Shown here piece by piece: positions 1-10,580 of a stretch of DNA of 64,000 nucleotides. This DNA is from Archegozetes longisetosus. Taxonomy: Eukaryota > Arthropoda > Arachnida > Sarcoptiformes > Trhypochthoniidae. The DNA is taken from assembly GCA_018873245.2 (NCBI GenBank), contig JAEMBT020000008.1, positions 13,627,172-13,691,171 on the forward strand, given 5' to 3'. Below the pieces are notes generated by a model. It was not told where the DNA came from. It saw nothing but the letters and a program-made list of their open reading frames with translations, and did no database searches. The first letter of the stretch is position 1; the number at the start of each line of letters is the position of its first letter. Both the position numbers and the translations under genes were made by a program.

Positions 1-589
1 CGAATCATAATATAATATTAATATATAAAAGGATTCAAAAATTCAAAATTAATGAATTTGAGCCGCTATAGAAACTGAAGTTTCACTAATTTGTTTGAAT
101 TTATATTCAAACTGTAATAACTAACAACTTACAAGTGACAAGTTGTGAACTATGGTGGCCCAAATCCTTCATCACTTCTCAGTTCCCACTTCTCACTTCT
201 CACTTTGCAAATCCTTTTGTATTAGGGTGACCACCCGTCCCGTTTTTGACGGGACAGTTCCGTCTATTTAAAGATGAAAGACAAAAATCCCGTCAGGCCA
301 AAAACTCTCGACCTGACAATTAGTTATCCCGTTTTTCAATTTTCATTTTGAAAAATATGCTTAAAAAATATTTCCTAAAAATTCAAACATTGAATTTATT
401 TTACAAATGATAAGGGATTAAGAAATTCAATTTAATGTTTTGGGCACCTATGGTTTAAAATCAAAAGTTATTAAATTAATCTTTTCTGCCTTGACATATC
501 TGATATAAACCAGTATTTCTTACCTTGAATAACTTTGAAAGACGCTATTTCTAAGGGAAAATATACTTTTGAAATTAGTGAAGAGCATG

Positions 590-735
590 GGGCTGAAATC
601 TTGAGCTTCAAGATCGAGCTTCTATAAGCTCAGCTCAAAATTGTTGAACTTTGAGCTGCGCTTCTGTCAAATTTGGCCTGAGCTGCGCTTGTACTTAGAA
701 GCTCGGGCCCAAACTGTGAGCTGCGCTGCTGAGCT
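590..735. repeat. Left subterminal GAGCTGCGCTT motif cluster of the inner hAT
   Basis: Several diverged copies of GAGCTGCGCTT or GAGCTTNNAGCTC lie in both orientations in the first 150 bp of the inner hAT, mirroring those at the other end. A role as transposase binding sites is an inference from other hAT elements. Confidence 0.6.
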
Positions 736-822
736 TATAATAAAAATTAAAAATAATGAGCAGTAATCTTTATAGTAAGCATTTATCTCAAGTTATAATG
801 AGGTATTTGTACAGATAAAGCT

Positions 823-2650
823 TCAATATTGGTCATAAAACTTGAAAAACGAATTTAAACACATTAAACTCTGTATGGAATCATCTGATAATCTATTTCT
901 TTTCTTAGTTATAAGATCTCCTGCTTTAGAGAAAATCTGTTCACTCGGAACACTAGTTGCAGGTATACAAAGTATATCGAAAGCAAATTTTGAAAGCGAT
1001 GGATATTTATTGCTGAACAATTTCCACCAATCTATTGGATCAGTTTTAGGATCTTCTTGAGGCAAATTCTCGTAATTTTCCAACTCTTCGTCAACATTTA
1101 ATTTACGCTTTTTATAGATAGAACTCAAAAGTGAAGAAGTTGTGGCAACACTTTCCGATACTTCAACAGTTGCATTTGAAGAATAGCTATCATTAAATTT
1201 ACGGATGAAATCTTCTCTAATATTTTCATAATCGCTTTTATTGAGAATGCCTTTCAAGTATTCGAAATTAAGCCTCGGATCTAAAATAATCGCAAAATAG
1301 CTGTACTTATTTTTCAAACGCGACTCATATTTTTTCAATTTCTGTTCAATTAATTTAACACTTTGTTTCAACGTTTGATTATTAGCATAAGATCTGCAGT
1401 GATCTAAAAGCGTTGACAGTAGTGGCAAAATAAAGCAAATGCTTGAATAGTCCTGTCCTGACAATAGAGTTGTTGCTTCATAGAACGGACTCAAGAACTT
1501 GTGAATTATCTCCAATCTATTCCACTGTTCTTCACTTATTTGAAACGGTTGAAAATCAGCGTCACTTAAGCAAACAATTTGTATTACATTTTTCATTTTT
1601 AATCCTCTGTCAATCATGTCATACGTTGAGTTCCAACGAATATAAGTATCGCGTTTCAACTTTAGGAGTGTTTGACCGATGGCCTTACATGCATTTTCAT
1701 AAGCCTGTGATTTTTTTGGACGAGTTCTTAACAGATGAACCGATTTGTCTCAAGTTAGATATTATTGACTCAAACTCTTTAATTCCATCATTAATACTTA
1801 AATTAAGAATGTGTCCCGAAACAAGGAAAATGACATATATTTTCCAGCTTTAAATTTTCGGCAAGATATTCGTTCAATAAATTAAGGCCTTTTATATTAT
1901 TGGAAGCGTTATCAGAAGTGATTGAAACTATTTTATCATTAATTTCATAATTTTCAAAAGTATCCAATAGTATATTTTTAATTCTCTCTCCATTGTGTGG
2001 ATGAGAAATAAGACAAATCAATGAGAACATGACTTAACTTTTGATTTTCTCCGACAAAATGTGCTGTAATTGCAGCATAAGGTTTGTTAGTTGTCGAAGT
2101 CCAGATATCCGTTGTAATAGCAATTTTTGAATCAATTTTACTGAATGTTGTAGTAAGTTTTGTCTTATAATCACTGAAAGTCTTAATTATGTCCCGTTTT
2201 ATTGTAAATCGAGAAGGAATTGTAAAAGTTGGGTTCAAATATCCTATAAATTTACGAAAATCTTCTTCTTCAATGATAGAGAACGGATGATTGCCATTAA
2301 CGATGAAACGTATCAACAGTTGTCTCGGATCTAATTTATCTTTTTTCTTATAAAAATCATCGATTTTAGTTTGAGACAAACTATGATTCGTTTTAATATG
2401 TTTCTTAAGCGTATTACTCGAAACTTTAATACTAAAAATGTTTCATTTCCTGTACATTTTTACATTTTAACGTCTTATCATTTAATTTAATAAAGAAATC
2501 ATTTCTATTCCACTTTTGAGTTTCTGAGAGCACTTCAACATCAGTGTCACTTATCAATAATTGTGAGTCTTCTGATTGTATCTCACTTTCTTGTGAACAC
2601 ATTTTGATAACAGTTTCAGACAAATTTCTCTGCTTTTGAATAATTTTCAA
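823..2650 (-). pseudogene. hAT transposase, interrupted
   Basis: Minus-strand reading runs from about 2650 to 823. The N-terminal part (2432-2650) is acidic. The segment 1978-2379 reads ITTDIWTSTTNKPYAAITAH, a typical start of the hAT catalytic core. Segment 1803-2030 contains SITSDNASNN. The C-terminal block 823-1659 (278 residues) ends with the hAT dimerisation region, including PATSVPSEQIFSKAG and KKRNRLSDDSIQSL. The coding blocks lie in different frames, with a short overlap near 1978-2030 and an unaligned stretch at 1660-1802, so at least two frame breaks separate them and the gene is inactive as it stands. Total length, about 600 residues, is normal for the family. Confidence 0.85.
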
Positions 2651-2944
2651 AAATTATTTGAGACTGTCTTATTTTCGAATACAAAGAGATTTAAGCAATA
2701 AATAGAAGTAATATTGCTTTTAAGGCCTAAGGCATCACTAATTCTCTATTCAAATAAACAACTATTGCATTACATTTCAATTTAAAGTGAAATTTATTTC
2801 GAAAACAATGATTCACAAATCAGGAATGAATCTCATCATTGAGTTCAATAGATGTAATTTGATGCCTATTTTGTTTACATATAGAAGTAGTTCAATATTC
2901 ATTACTAATTTACAGTTAATACTGTTTTTGTTTTATAAAATAAA

Positions 2945-3110
2945 TCGGCTTCAAATGAGCTGAGCTCGAAGCTCAACAGCTTGAGCTTGAGCTGCGCTTC
3001 ATCATCATAGCCTGAGCTTGAAGCTCGAGCTTATAAGCTCGAGGACAGCTAAAATTGAGCTTCAAGCGCAGCGCAGCTCAAAGCGCAGCTCAGCTCACAG
3101 CTAGCTTATG
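2945..3110. repeat. Right subterminal GAGCTGCGCTT motif cluster of the inner hAT
   Basis: About ten diverged GAGCT, GCGCAGCTC and AGCTTGAGCT units lie in mixed orientation, the counterpart of the cluster at 590-735. The GC content is visibly higher than in the surrounding DNA. Confidence 0.6.
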
Positions 3111-3364
3111 CTCTTCACTATTTGAAATCAACCATGGCTAATAACCTTCAATGTTTAAATATTAGAAAGTATTGTTTGACACCTAAATATTTGTAATGAC
3201 TAATAAATGAAGCATTTTTCTTTTTAAAAATGTAAGGGTTTCCGCTTTGATATTTTTGTCCCGTCGTGAGTCAAGCCAGAGGTGGTCACCCTAGTTTGTA
3301 TTGATAACATACAATATGATTCGTATATACTGAATCGTTACAGCTGTAAAGCGAGTGTATCCCA

Positions 3365-3960
3365 ATTCCTTAACACAATTGATCACAAAATATAAGAGAT
3401 GACCATTTCAAACTTCATTGACCAACGGACGTCAGCCGATGGCCATTTTCACTTCAATTAACCTACGGGAAGTAGATTATAGCTATTTCCATATCAGACG
3501 ATCTACAGAAGACAACCGATGACCATTTTAATTTTAGCTAACCTACGGAAAATAACCGATTACCATCTTCAACTCAGATGACTTACGGGAAGTAATCGAT
3601 GGCCATTTAAGATTCGGATGGCCTACGGAAAGTAACCAATGACCACTTTGTATTCAGATGTCCTACGCGAAATAATCGATGACCGTTTTGGAATCAGATG
3701 ACCTATGGAAAGTGGTTGGTGGCCATTTCCATGTCAGATCAGTTACGAAAGGCAACCGATGGCCATTTCAAGCTCAGATGGCCTGCGGGAAATAATCAAT
3801 GACCATTTTTGATCCAGATGACCTATGGAAAGCATCCAATGGTCATTTTTAATTCATGTAACCTACGGCAAGTAACCGACGACTATTTCCACTTCAGATA
3901 AACTACGGAAGGTAGCCGATAACCTTTTTCAACTCAAATGACCTACAATAACTAACTGAA
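3365..3960. repeat. 40-bp minisatellite, about 15 diverged units
   Basis: The approximate unit has two halves, GATGGCCATTTTCAACTCAG and ATGACCTACGGAAAGTAACC. The anchor triplet (gat or variants) falls at 3398, 3438, 3478, 3518, 3558 and so on every 40 bases to 3918 without a single length change, although individual units differ at many positions. 40 is not a multiple of three and no reading frame runs through, so it is non-coding. The array begins shortly after the outer hAT. Confidence 0.9.
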
Positions 3961-4369
3961 ACTCCTGGATTCAGTAAACCAAAACTTATTTATATGATGA
4001 TTCGAATGTGTTGAATCTTTGCCTCTAAACATTGCTGAGCAATACTTAGAGCTGGCTTATAATTAAAGTTTGAAAAGATGTTTGGTCAAATAATGTTAAA
4101 TAATTTATATTTTCACACAAAATATTAGTTTTAGCCAGGGTTGGTGTAATAATTAATAAGACCATTCTGGTGCTTAAAACATTTAGTAATACTGCTGTTA
4201 GCAAATTTATGAACTACATTGGCATTAATGCTTTCATATTAAAGACATTTTTAATTGAAAACTTGTTTTGTCAATTAGTTGATTGATATAATGAAATAAG
4301 TTGTTCATTTAATGAGCATCAATAATGAAATGATTCATAAATCATTCAAATGCACGGAATAGAAGATAG

Positions 4370-4812
4370 CGACCAAACTACAAAGAATTATTTTATATTT
4401 AAGCTATAACTTTACACATGTTTAACTGCTAAAGTACAGATCAATTGCAGCAATCATACAGACATTCATAGTTGATAAGTCGATATGATCTCTAATGAGA
4501 ATTCTATCTTGCTAATCTATCAGGTTAAAAAATTTCACTACTTTTAGCTTTAAGATTCAAAATGATTAATATTTTAAAGCTATTGTACTTAATAAATTTT
4601 CCCACAAAGCAAATATCGCTATAAGTCTTAAAACTAAAAGCATTAAAAATTTCTGAACTTGATAGGTTAGTATGAGTGGATTCTCAATCGAGGTCATATC
4701 ATCTAGTCAACTACAAATGTGTGTGACTGCTGCAATTAGTCTGTGCTTTAGCTTATGAGCCTGTGTAACGTTGTCTTAATTGTAAGATAATTCTTTGTTA
4801 CTAGTTCGGTCG
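4370..4812. repeat. Fold-back (palindromic) repeat, arms about 215 bp
   Basis: The sequence starting CGACCAAACTACAAAGAATT reappears as its inverse ending at 4812, and the two halves pair over most of the 443 bp with roughly 70 per cent identity by eye. It starts on the base after the 212-bp inverted repeat of the larger element. Confidence 0.7.
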
Positions 4813-6327
4813 TTTATATATCATGGAGGAATCTTTGAATCTCTTACTTAATTTGGCATATGGAGAATGATATATCACTGAAAAGCTTAAAGGTTCAGGT
4901 AGTAATATAGTCGATACGATTGAAAGAGATACTTTAAAATATTAATTTCAAACATTGATAATACCTGGAATAAAACTAAGTTTTACGACCTTGATATGAT
5001 CATTCAACAATGTTTCGTTGATCATAATGTGAGCCCCGGATGCATCAAATTCGAGGCTTATTACAATCAACGGTACTAACGCCGAGCTCGTCAATGAACA
5101 TCACTGTTAAGATTTATTAGAAATATATAAGCTTGTGTCTTTTGTATTATATGTGTAAAGTATTTGAAGTTATTGAACTTTGACATAAAAAATTCTGAGA
5201 AATCAATTTATTTCTCATCCAAATTTAATATTTGTTTTTCCTCTAAGATTAGCTCATTAAGTTAATCCTTCATAGTGCAAGTAGATAAACAAAATACTTT
5301 AATCTTAACCTTATCCAAGTATAAAGGTCTACATTTTATAACTCTAAGGTTAGTCTTTATGATGAGACACGTGCATTGTCTTAAAATTTTAAAAGGCATA
5401 TAAAACAAAAGTTCTTACAGGTACTATACTTATACGTTGGGGGCGAAATCATTATGGATACTTGTGTATTTGAGTCCGTGTCGATATGGTCGAAAATAAT
5501 TCCAGTTTCTGACTCAACTAAAATGGGGTTCGAGTTAGAGGTAGAAGAGATGAATCTAATTAAATCTTGGTATTGTTCTTAAAGGTAGTTGAGTTTTATT
5601 TTTTGCCTAGAAGAGAAAAGAGAAGGATGATCAACATTAAGCGATTATTTAGTATTATCATTGTGTAATCCTGTTTGTAATTGAAATATTTTCAGAATTA
5701 TAGTTGTATAATTTAATTTCATCATAGATCAAATTTTGCAATTTTAATTTTATTAATTGATGTATTGGTTTTGATATTCATTATATTAAAGTTATATTTT
5801 ATCTATATGCTATATAATTCAGTGTTATTTCGTGCATTTGAACTTTCAGTAGAGTTATGTACAACATTCAGTCAGTGCAAGTCAGCGAGAGTATTTAATA
5901 AAGTTTTCAAGTAAATCGGAATCTGTTCAAAAGTTACGCTCAAATAAAATTTTCGAAATTTCAAGTTTAGTGTACTACAGCCATAAACTGAGGAACTTTT
6001 AGCTCAAACATTTATATTCACATATTTTAAAATTAGTTTTGATTACAATCGCCGAAACTTGAATTCATTCGCTAATTTATTCTATCCATGTTTACATTGA
6101 TTATATAGATGCTTCTGGGAATTTCAATTATTGACTTTGTAAAAGTGTTCTTGCCAACCCATAGTTTACTCAGGAATTTCATCACAATTATCTTTCGTTT
6201 AGAGGCAGTGTTCATAAACTACTCCCTGAGGTTATACAAACAACTGCACCTCTTCGACACTAATTGGTGGTTGTAATAATCTTATTCATTAAGCATAAAA
6301 AGGCTGTTGTCTTCAATTTCGAACATA

Positions 6328-7711
6328 CAGTGAGCGCGAAAATTATAACAACAGAGGAAAAAGTTTAATATATCTCAAACGGATTAACGAATTTCAGCCA
6401 AAATTTTTCCTTAATAAAGGATTATGTAGAGACACAATGCCTCGAGATTACAGATTGATAGCATGATAAACGCGCGAACAATACAATTAAAGCCAATTTT
6501 AAGGTGCGAAATAAATCTAACAACACAAGTCAATTTATAAAAATTTGAATAAAAACATAAGTAATATTAGTGTTCAAGTTAATTTAACTGAATTTAGGGT
6601 TAGTCATTATATATTTAATTTTAAATGAAACAATTAGTAAAAGTATTAAAAATTAATAGATGCCTAAACGCCTTCAATTAAACGATTTTGAAAGAGGCCA
6701 AATATTGGCCTATCGGGACCTTAATCTAGGCCCGACAGAAATCGGGAAAAAGATCGGACGTCACAAATCAGTGATTAGCTGATTTCTAAGGGATCACGAA
6801 AATTACGGCTTCAAAAAGCGCTCTGGAAGACGCAGAACACTCGATGCGCGGGCCGAACGCAATTTTCTTAAGGCTGCCAAAAACGGGGATCAATCGGCCA
6901 ACCAACTCAGAGTTAGAAAACAGATCTCATTAAGCACCAGAAGAATTCAAGAGATATTGAGTTCATTCCCCGAACTCAATTATAAATAAAGGAGGTCCCG
7001 ACCGAAACTTACAAAAACTCATATTTAATATCGACTTCAATAAGCCACCGAAAAGGTCGTTAAGAATACAAAATGGCAAGAAATTATATTTAGTGATGAA
7101 TAAAAGTTCAATTTGGATGGATCCGATGGCAATCAATACTATTGGCACGACCTAAGAGCCTCGATACTTTTCACAAAGAGCCAGTGGAGGTAGCTCAGTA
7201 ATGGTTTGGGCTGAACTTCGGGTTTTCCGGTAAAAAGGCCATTGTATTGTTGGATGGCCGCCAAAACTCAGCGGACTACATTCGAGTCCTAGCTGAGCAT
7301 TTATTAGCTGTTGCAGAAGCTATTGAAGGTCGGAATTGGATATTCCAAAAAGATAACGCCCCTATTCATACTTCGGGAATGACCAAACCAGAAACTGGTT
7401 TCTGGTCAATAATGCTCGGGTTTTAGACTGGCCATTCAATAGCCCAGACTAAAACCCAATAGAAAACCTATGGGGTATCTTGGTTCGCCTTGTTTATGCT
7501 AATGGTCGACAATATAATTCGGTTCCAGGACTTCGGGCCGAAATTATCCGAAACTGGGACTAAATTACAGAGAATCAACTTGAAAAAACTTAGTGGATTC
7601 CATTCCGAACCGCATGGTAGAAGTATTCAAGAAAAATGGACAGTCAATTAACTATTAGTCGCGTGAATAATTAAATGGTATTAATTATTGTTATATTTAT
7701 CGCGCCCCCTG
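6328..7711 (+). mobile_element. Tc1-like transposon
   Basis: The termini CAGTGAGCGCGAAAATTATA (left) and its counterpart at the right (…TATATTTATCGCGCCCCCTG) are bounded by TA dinucleotides at 6326-6327 and 7712-7713, the Tc1/mariner target duplication. It sits inside the element with 212-bp inverted repeats, so it is younger than that element's insertion. Confidence 0.85.
6661..7640 (+). pseudogene. Tc1 transposase, multiply interrupted
   Basis: The reading starts MPKRLQLNDFERGQILAYRD, a paired-like helix-turn-helix region. It later shows IFQKDNAPIHTS and VLDWPFNSPD followed by NPIENLWG, which carry the second Asp and the Glu of the Tc1 DD34E triad. In-frame stops occur after KSVIS, after ELNYK, between NSPD and NPIEN, and near the C-terminus. 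At least one frame change lies between about 6990 and 7240. The copy is inactive. Confidence 0.85.
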
Positions 7712-7974
7712 TATATTGAGATGAGGCAAATATTTAATAAGCTAATCTTTCAAACTATTTACTATCTTCTATTCCGTGCATTTGAACGATTTATGAATTA
7801 TTTCATTATTGATAGTCATTTAATGAACAACTTATTTCATTATATCAATCAACTTACTGACAAAACAATTTTTCAATTAAAAATGTCTTTAATATAAAAG
7901 CATTTATGTCAATGTAGTTCATAAATTTGCTAACAGCAGTATTACTAAATGTTTTAAGCATCAGAATGGTCTTG

Positions 7975-8165
7975 GGTTACAACTTGGTAAAGCCAGGTTT
8001 ACCCATTTTCTAGGGGGTTAGGTCTCGGTGGCCAGAAGTGGTCAAGTTCGGGTTAGATGTAGTCAAGTGTGGTATCAAAATGTTCAGCTCGACGAACTGA
8101 ATACAATGGTGTATTACACTTGGAGGTAGGGGTTCGGGAACCCCCTTAGACCCGTTAACCCAGAT
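7975..8165. repeat. Dispersed repeat of about 190 bp, copy A
   Basis: It is closely similar to 49203-49425. The shared core includes GTGGTATCAAAATGTTCAGC-type sequence (here with AAGTGTGGTATCAAAATG). It starts at the base after the right inverted repeat of the large element and abuts a LINE fragment. The second copy also lies next to a LINE fragment in the same relative orientation, so it may be LINE tail sequence or a small independent element (its ends read TGGGTTA and TAACCC). Confidence 0.6.
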
Positions 8166-8559
8166 TTACCCGAAAATTGTTTTCGATTCCTGTTTCTGTA
8201 ATAATTTCGCTGATTTCTACTGAAGGTGTTGTAGATTGAGTTTCAAAAATGTTGATAAGGAAATTTTTTGCAGTTTCAATATCGATATCGCACTGTGTTT
8301 TTGATTTAACACTTCCTTGTGTTGGTACTATTTGTTTGAGTGTCGACCATAGTTTTTCAGAATTAGTGCGACTTTCTATTATTAAATTTGTATAAAAACT
8401 TCGTTTGCATTCCCTTATAGCAGAGACAACACGATTTCGAAAATGTCTATAGTTTTCTTTATATTCTAGGTTAAGACAACTATTTATAATACTTTTTTTA
8501 TACTTCTTACGCCAATGGTTTATATTATTTATTAGATCAGTTATTTCTGACGTAAACAC
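8155..8559 (-). pseudogene. LINE fragment, linker between endonuclease and reverse transcriptase
   Basis: An open stretch of 134 residues contains HFRNRVVSAIRECKRSFYTN and SRTNSEKLWSTLKQIV. This resembles the segment between endonuclease and reverse transcriptase in non-LTR retrotransposons of the Jockey/I/RTE type, where W..K....K.LW..LK is recurrent. No endonuclease or reverse transcriptase motifs lie next to it, so it is a truncated piece. The clade is uncertain. Confidence 0.5.
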
Positions 8560-8632
8560 AGGCTCTTTTAGTATGTCTTTTCTTTGATATACGTGCGGAT
8601 ACTAATTTGTCGTAGATTTTGAGCACTTTAGA

Positions 8633-9964
8633 GGTTGACTTTCACTTCCCGAGAAGCTGGCAAAGCCATTACATACCTATATATTTATCATCAGTATCAC
8701 TTGACGAACAAAAGCCTCAAGCCATGCCCACTTTCAACAAGGTCTAAGCTCCGCCCACAAAAAAAATTGAGCCACACCCACCAAAATTTCCTAAAATATT
8801 CTTCCAAGTATACTGGTTAAGAATGTGAAAACAGATTCTCGAAATTCCTTCTGGGGCGGAGTTATGAGTATTCAAGTTTTCCTTATTTTGCTCATAAAAA
8901 ACTACTTCAAATATTGTTTCAACGATATGATTCAACAAATTTCATAAAATATTCAATGGCTAAATAGCTGCACACAATTTTAAAAATATATTTTATATAT
9001 ATCAAAAAGAATTAACTAAGTTTATGCGTGCAAATCATAAAGTTCAATTATTTTATTGAAATTTATTGCAACAATACAATTTTCAAGATTTAATGAGTAT
9101 ATAAAAATAAAGATTAAAAACTTAAGAAATTTTATCGACTTTGTTTTATCAAAATTTACTCTGAGAAAATGGTCATGAATTTTTGAAGGTACGGTATTAA
9201 TCATCTTCATTCCATTTATTTCAGTATCAGAAATATCAACCAGAATGACGATAGATTCAGATGTTTTCTGAAAGACATGTATACTTTATAGACATTTGAT
9301 GCTACACCTTGCTTTGGGATGGCACCAGTTCCAATCAACCCTCCATCAGTCGCTAGGATTGGATTATATTCTGACACAGAAATAGAGTATGACAATAATT
9401 TAGATTTTGAAGTTAGTAATTAAACTTGATGATCTTTCAAACATGTAAATAACTCAACTTTTTAAAATCTAAAACTAATTTAACTATAAAATTAGAGTAA
9501 AGTACATAAAATAAGCTTGATAAATTTCTTATGTTTTTAATCTTAATTTTCGCAAGCATTAAATCTTGAAGTTTATATTGGCGTAATAGATAGAGTAGAA
9601 CATTTTTAATATTTCAAGATTGTGTACAGCTATTTAGTCATTAAATATTTTATAAAATTCGTTGAATTATATCGTTAAACAATATTTAAAGTAGTTTTTT
9701 ATGAGTAAAATAGGAAAAACTTGAGTACTCATAACTTCGCCTCCAAAAGGAATTTTGAAAATCTGTTTTCATATTCTTAACCAGTATACTTGGAAGAATA
9801 TTTTAGGAAACTTTTATGGGCGTAGCTCAAAAATTTGTTTGTGGGGGGGGCTTATACCTGGTTGGGAGTGGGCGTGGCTTGAGACTTGTTCGTCAAATGA
9901 TACTGATAATATATATATAGGTATCTAATGGCTTTCTTGCTTCTCCGGAATGTAATAGCCAACC
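8633..9964. mobile_element. Fold-back element, arms about 510 bp, GGGCGTGG-rich
   Basis: The left arm starts GGTTGACTTTCACTTCCCGA at 8633. The inverse runs out to 9964 (…AATAGCCAACC). Pairing continues inward to about 9145 and 9500. The arms carry the motif GTGGGCGTGGCTTGAG and its complement. The central 350 bp is unpaired and contains a coding-looking stretch (see findings). No transposase is present. Confidence 0.8.
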
Positions 9965-9974
9965 AAAAATTGAA

Positions 9975-10231
9975 ATATTGGAATTTTGAATACTCATAAC
10001 TCCGCCCCCAGAAGGAATTTCGAGAATCCGTTTATATATTCTTAACCAGTATACTTAGAAGAATATCTAGGGGAATGTTGGTGGGCGTGGCTCAAATTTT
10101 TTGTGGGCGGAGCTTAGACTTCGTCGGAAGTGGGCGTGGCTTGAGAAATTTTTGCTTGTCAAGTGATACTGATGATAAATATATAGGTATGTAATGGCTT
10201 TGCCAGCTTCTCGGGAAAATAAAAGCCAACC
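9975..10231. repeat. Third, partial copy of the GGGCGTGG fold-back arm
   Basis: Bases 9975-10231 repeat the right arm of the 8633-9964 element in the same orientation, including GTGGGCGTGGCTTGAG and the terminal …AAAAGCCAACC. The copy ends one to three bases before the duplicated MRPS15 segment begins. Confidence 0.8.
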
Positions 10232-10232
10232 A

Positions 10233-10580
10233 TTGATTTGAAATGAATAACTAATCCATGAATCAACTTTAGTGAAGTGATGCAAAAAGTTTCTTATTTT
10301 GACCGTATAGTCTGTAACTGAATTAAAAACAAGAAATTAGTAAGTCATTCGTCGAAACAATAATCGACTGATATCTCACTCCTAGCTTCAGGTCATATCT
10401 TGTCAGTGGGATGTCTTTGAAATTTCACGATATCTTTCTATTGAGTAAACGGTACTTAAGAATATTCTCTGAATTGTCAGGCAACTTTTTCTTAGTATTT
10501 TTAAGAAAAATATGAGAACCACACCCTTTCAGTGAATTCAAGTGTGAATTGTCGCCGCACTACCTATGGAGCATTGAAAT
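10233..10580 (-). pseudogene. Intron-containing partial copy of MRPS15
   Basis: This 350-bp block matches 27666-28045, covering exons 3, 4 and 5 of MRPS15 together with the introns between them and parts of the flanking introns. The copy still reads HHFTKVDSW where the gene has HHFTKVDPW. It lacks a 27-bp piece of exon 4 and has lost the exon 5 donor context (CCATGA against CCATGG). Introns are kept, so it arose by DNA-level duplication and not by retroposition. It cannot encode a ribosomal protein. Confidence 0.85.

Larger units (their letters stand above)
576..3120 (-). mobile_element. Inner hAT DNA transposon, about 2.5 kb
   Basis: The termini TAGTGAAGAGCAT and its inverse are flanked by a perfect 8-bp target duplication, tttgaaat, at 568-575 and 3121-3128. 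The interior carries a decayed hAT transposase on the minus strand. Both subterminal regions are packed with short GAGCTGCGCTT-type motifs, which in hAT elements commonly serve as transposase binding sites. The perfect duplication against the one-base mismatch of the outer element fits a later insertion of this copy. Confidence 0.85.
223..3293. mobile_element. Outer hAT-like non-autonomous element, split by a second hAT
   Basis: The ends are inverted repeats reading TAGGGTGACCACC inward from both sides. They are flanked by 8-bp direct repeats that differ at one base (ttttgtat at 215-222, gtttgtat at 3294-3301), the size expected of a hAT target duplication. Once the inner element (576-3120) and one copy of its duplication are removed, only about 520 bp remain, without coding potential, so this is probably a MITE-like hAT derivative. 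The family is inferred from the end sequence and duplication length only. Confidence 0.75.
4158..7973. mobile_element. Large element bounded by 212-bp inverted repeats
   Basis: Bases 4158-4369 recur in inverted orientation at 7762-7973, equal in length and nearly colinear. The outer ends read AAGACCATTCTGGTGC inward. The interior holds a fold-back (4370-4812), about 1.5 kb of AT-rich DNA in which I recognise no gene, and a decayed Tc1 element (6328-7711). No transposase of its own and no convincing target duplication were found, so it is probably a non-autonomous element of unknown superfamily. Confidence 0.7.

Noticed and set aside
842-1060. Plus-strand frame of 72 codons, and the frame at 1443-1853
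   Set aside because: Both lie on the opposite strand of the hAT transposase and have no independent support.
3365-3960. Regular repeats as a CRISPR-like array
   Set aside because: The whole 40-bp unit repeats without unique spacers, and the surrounding genes have introns, so it is a eukaryotic minisatellite.
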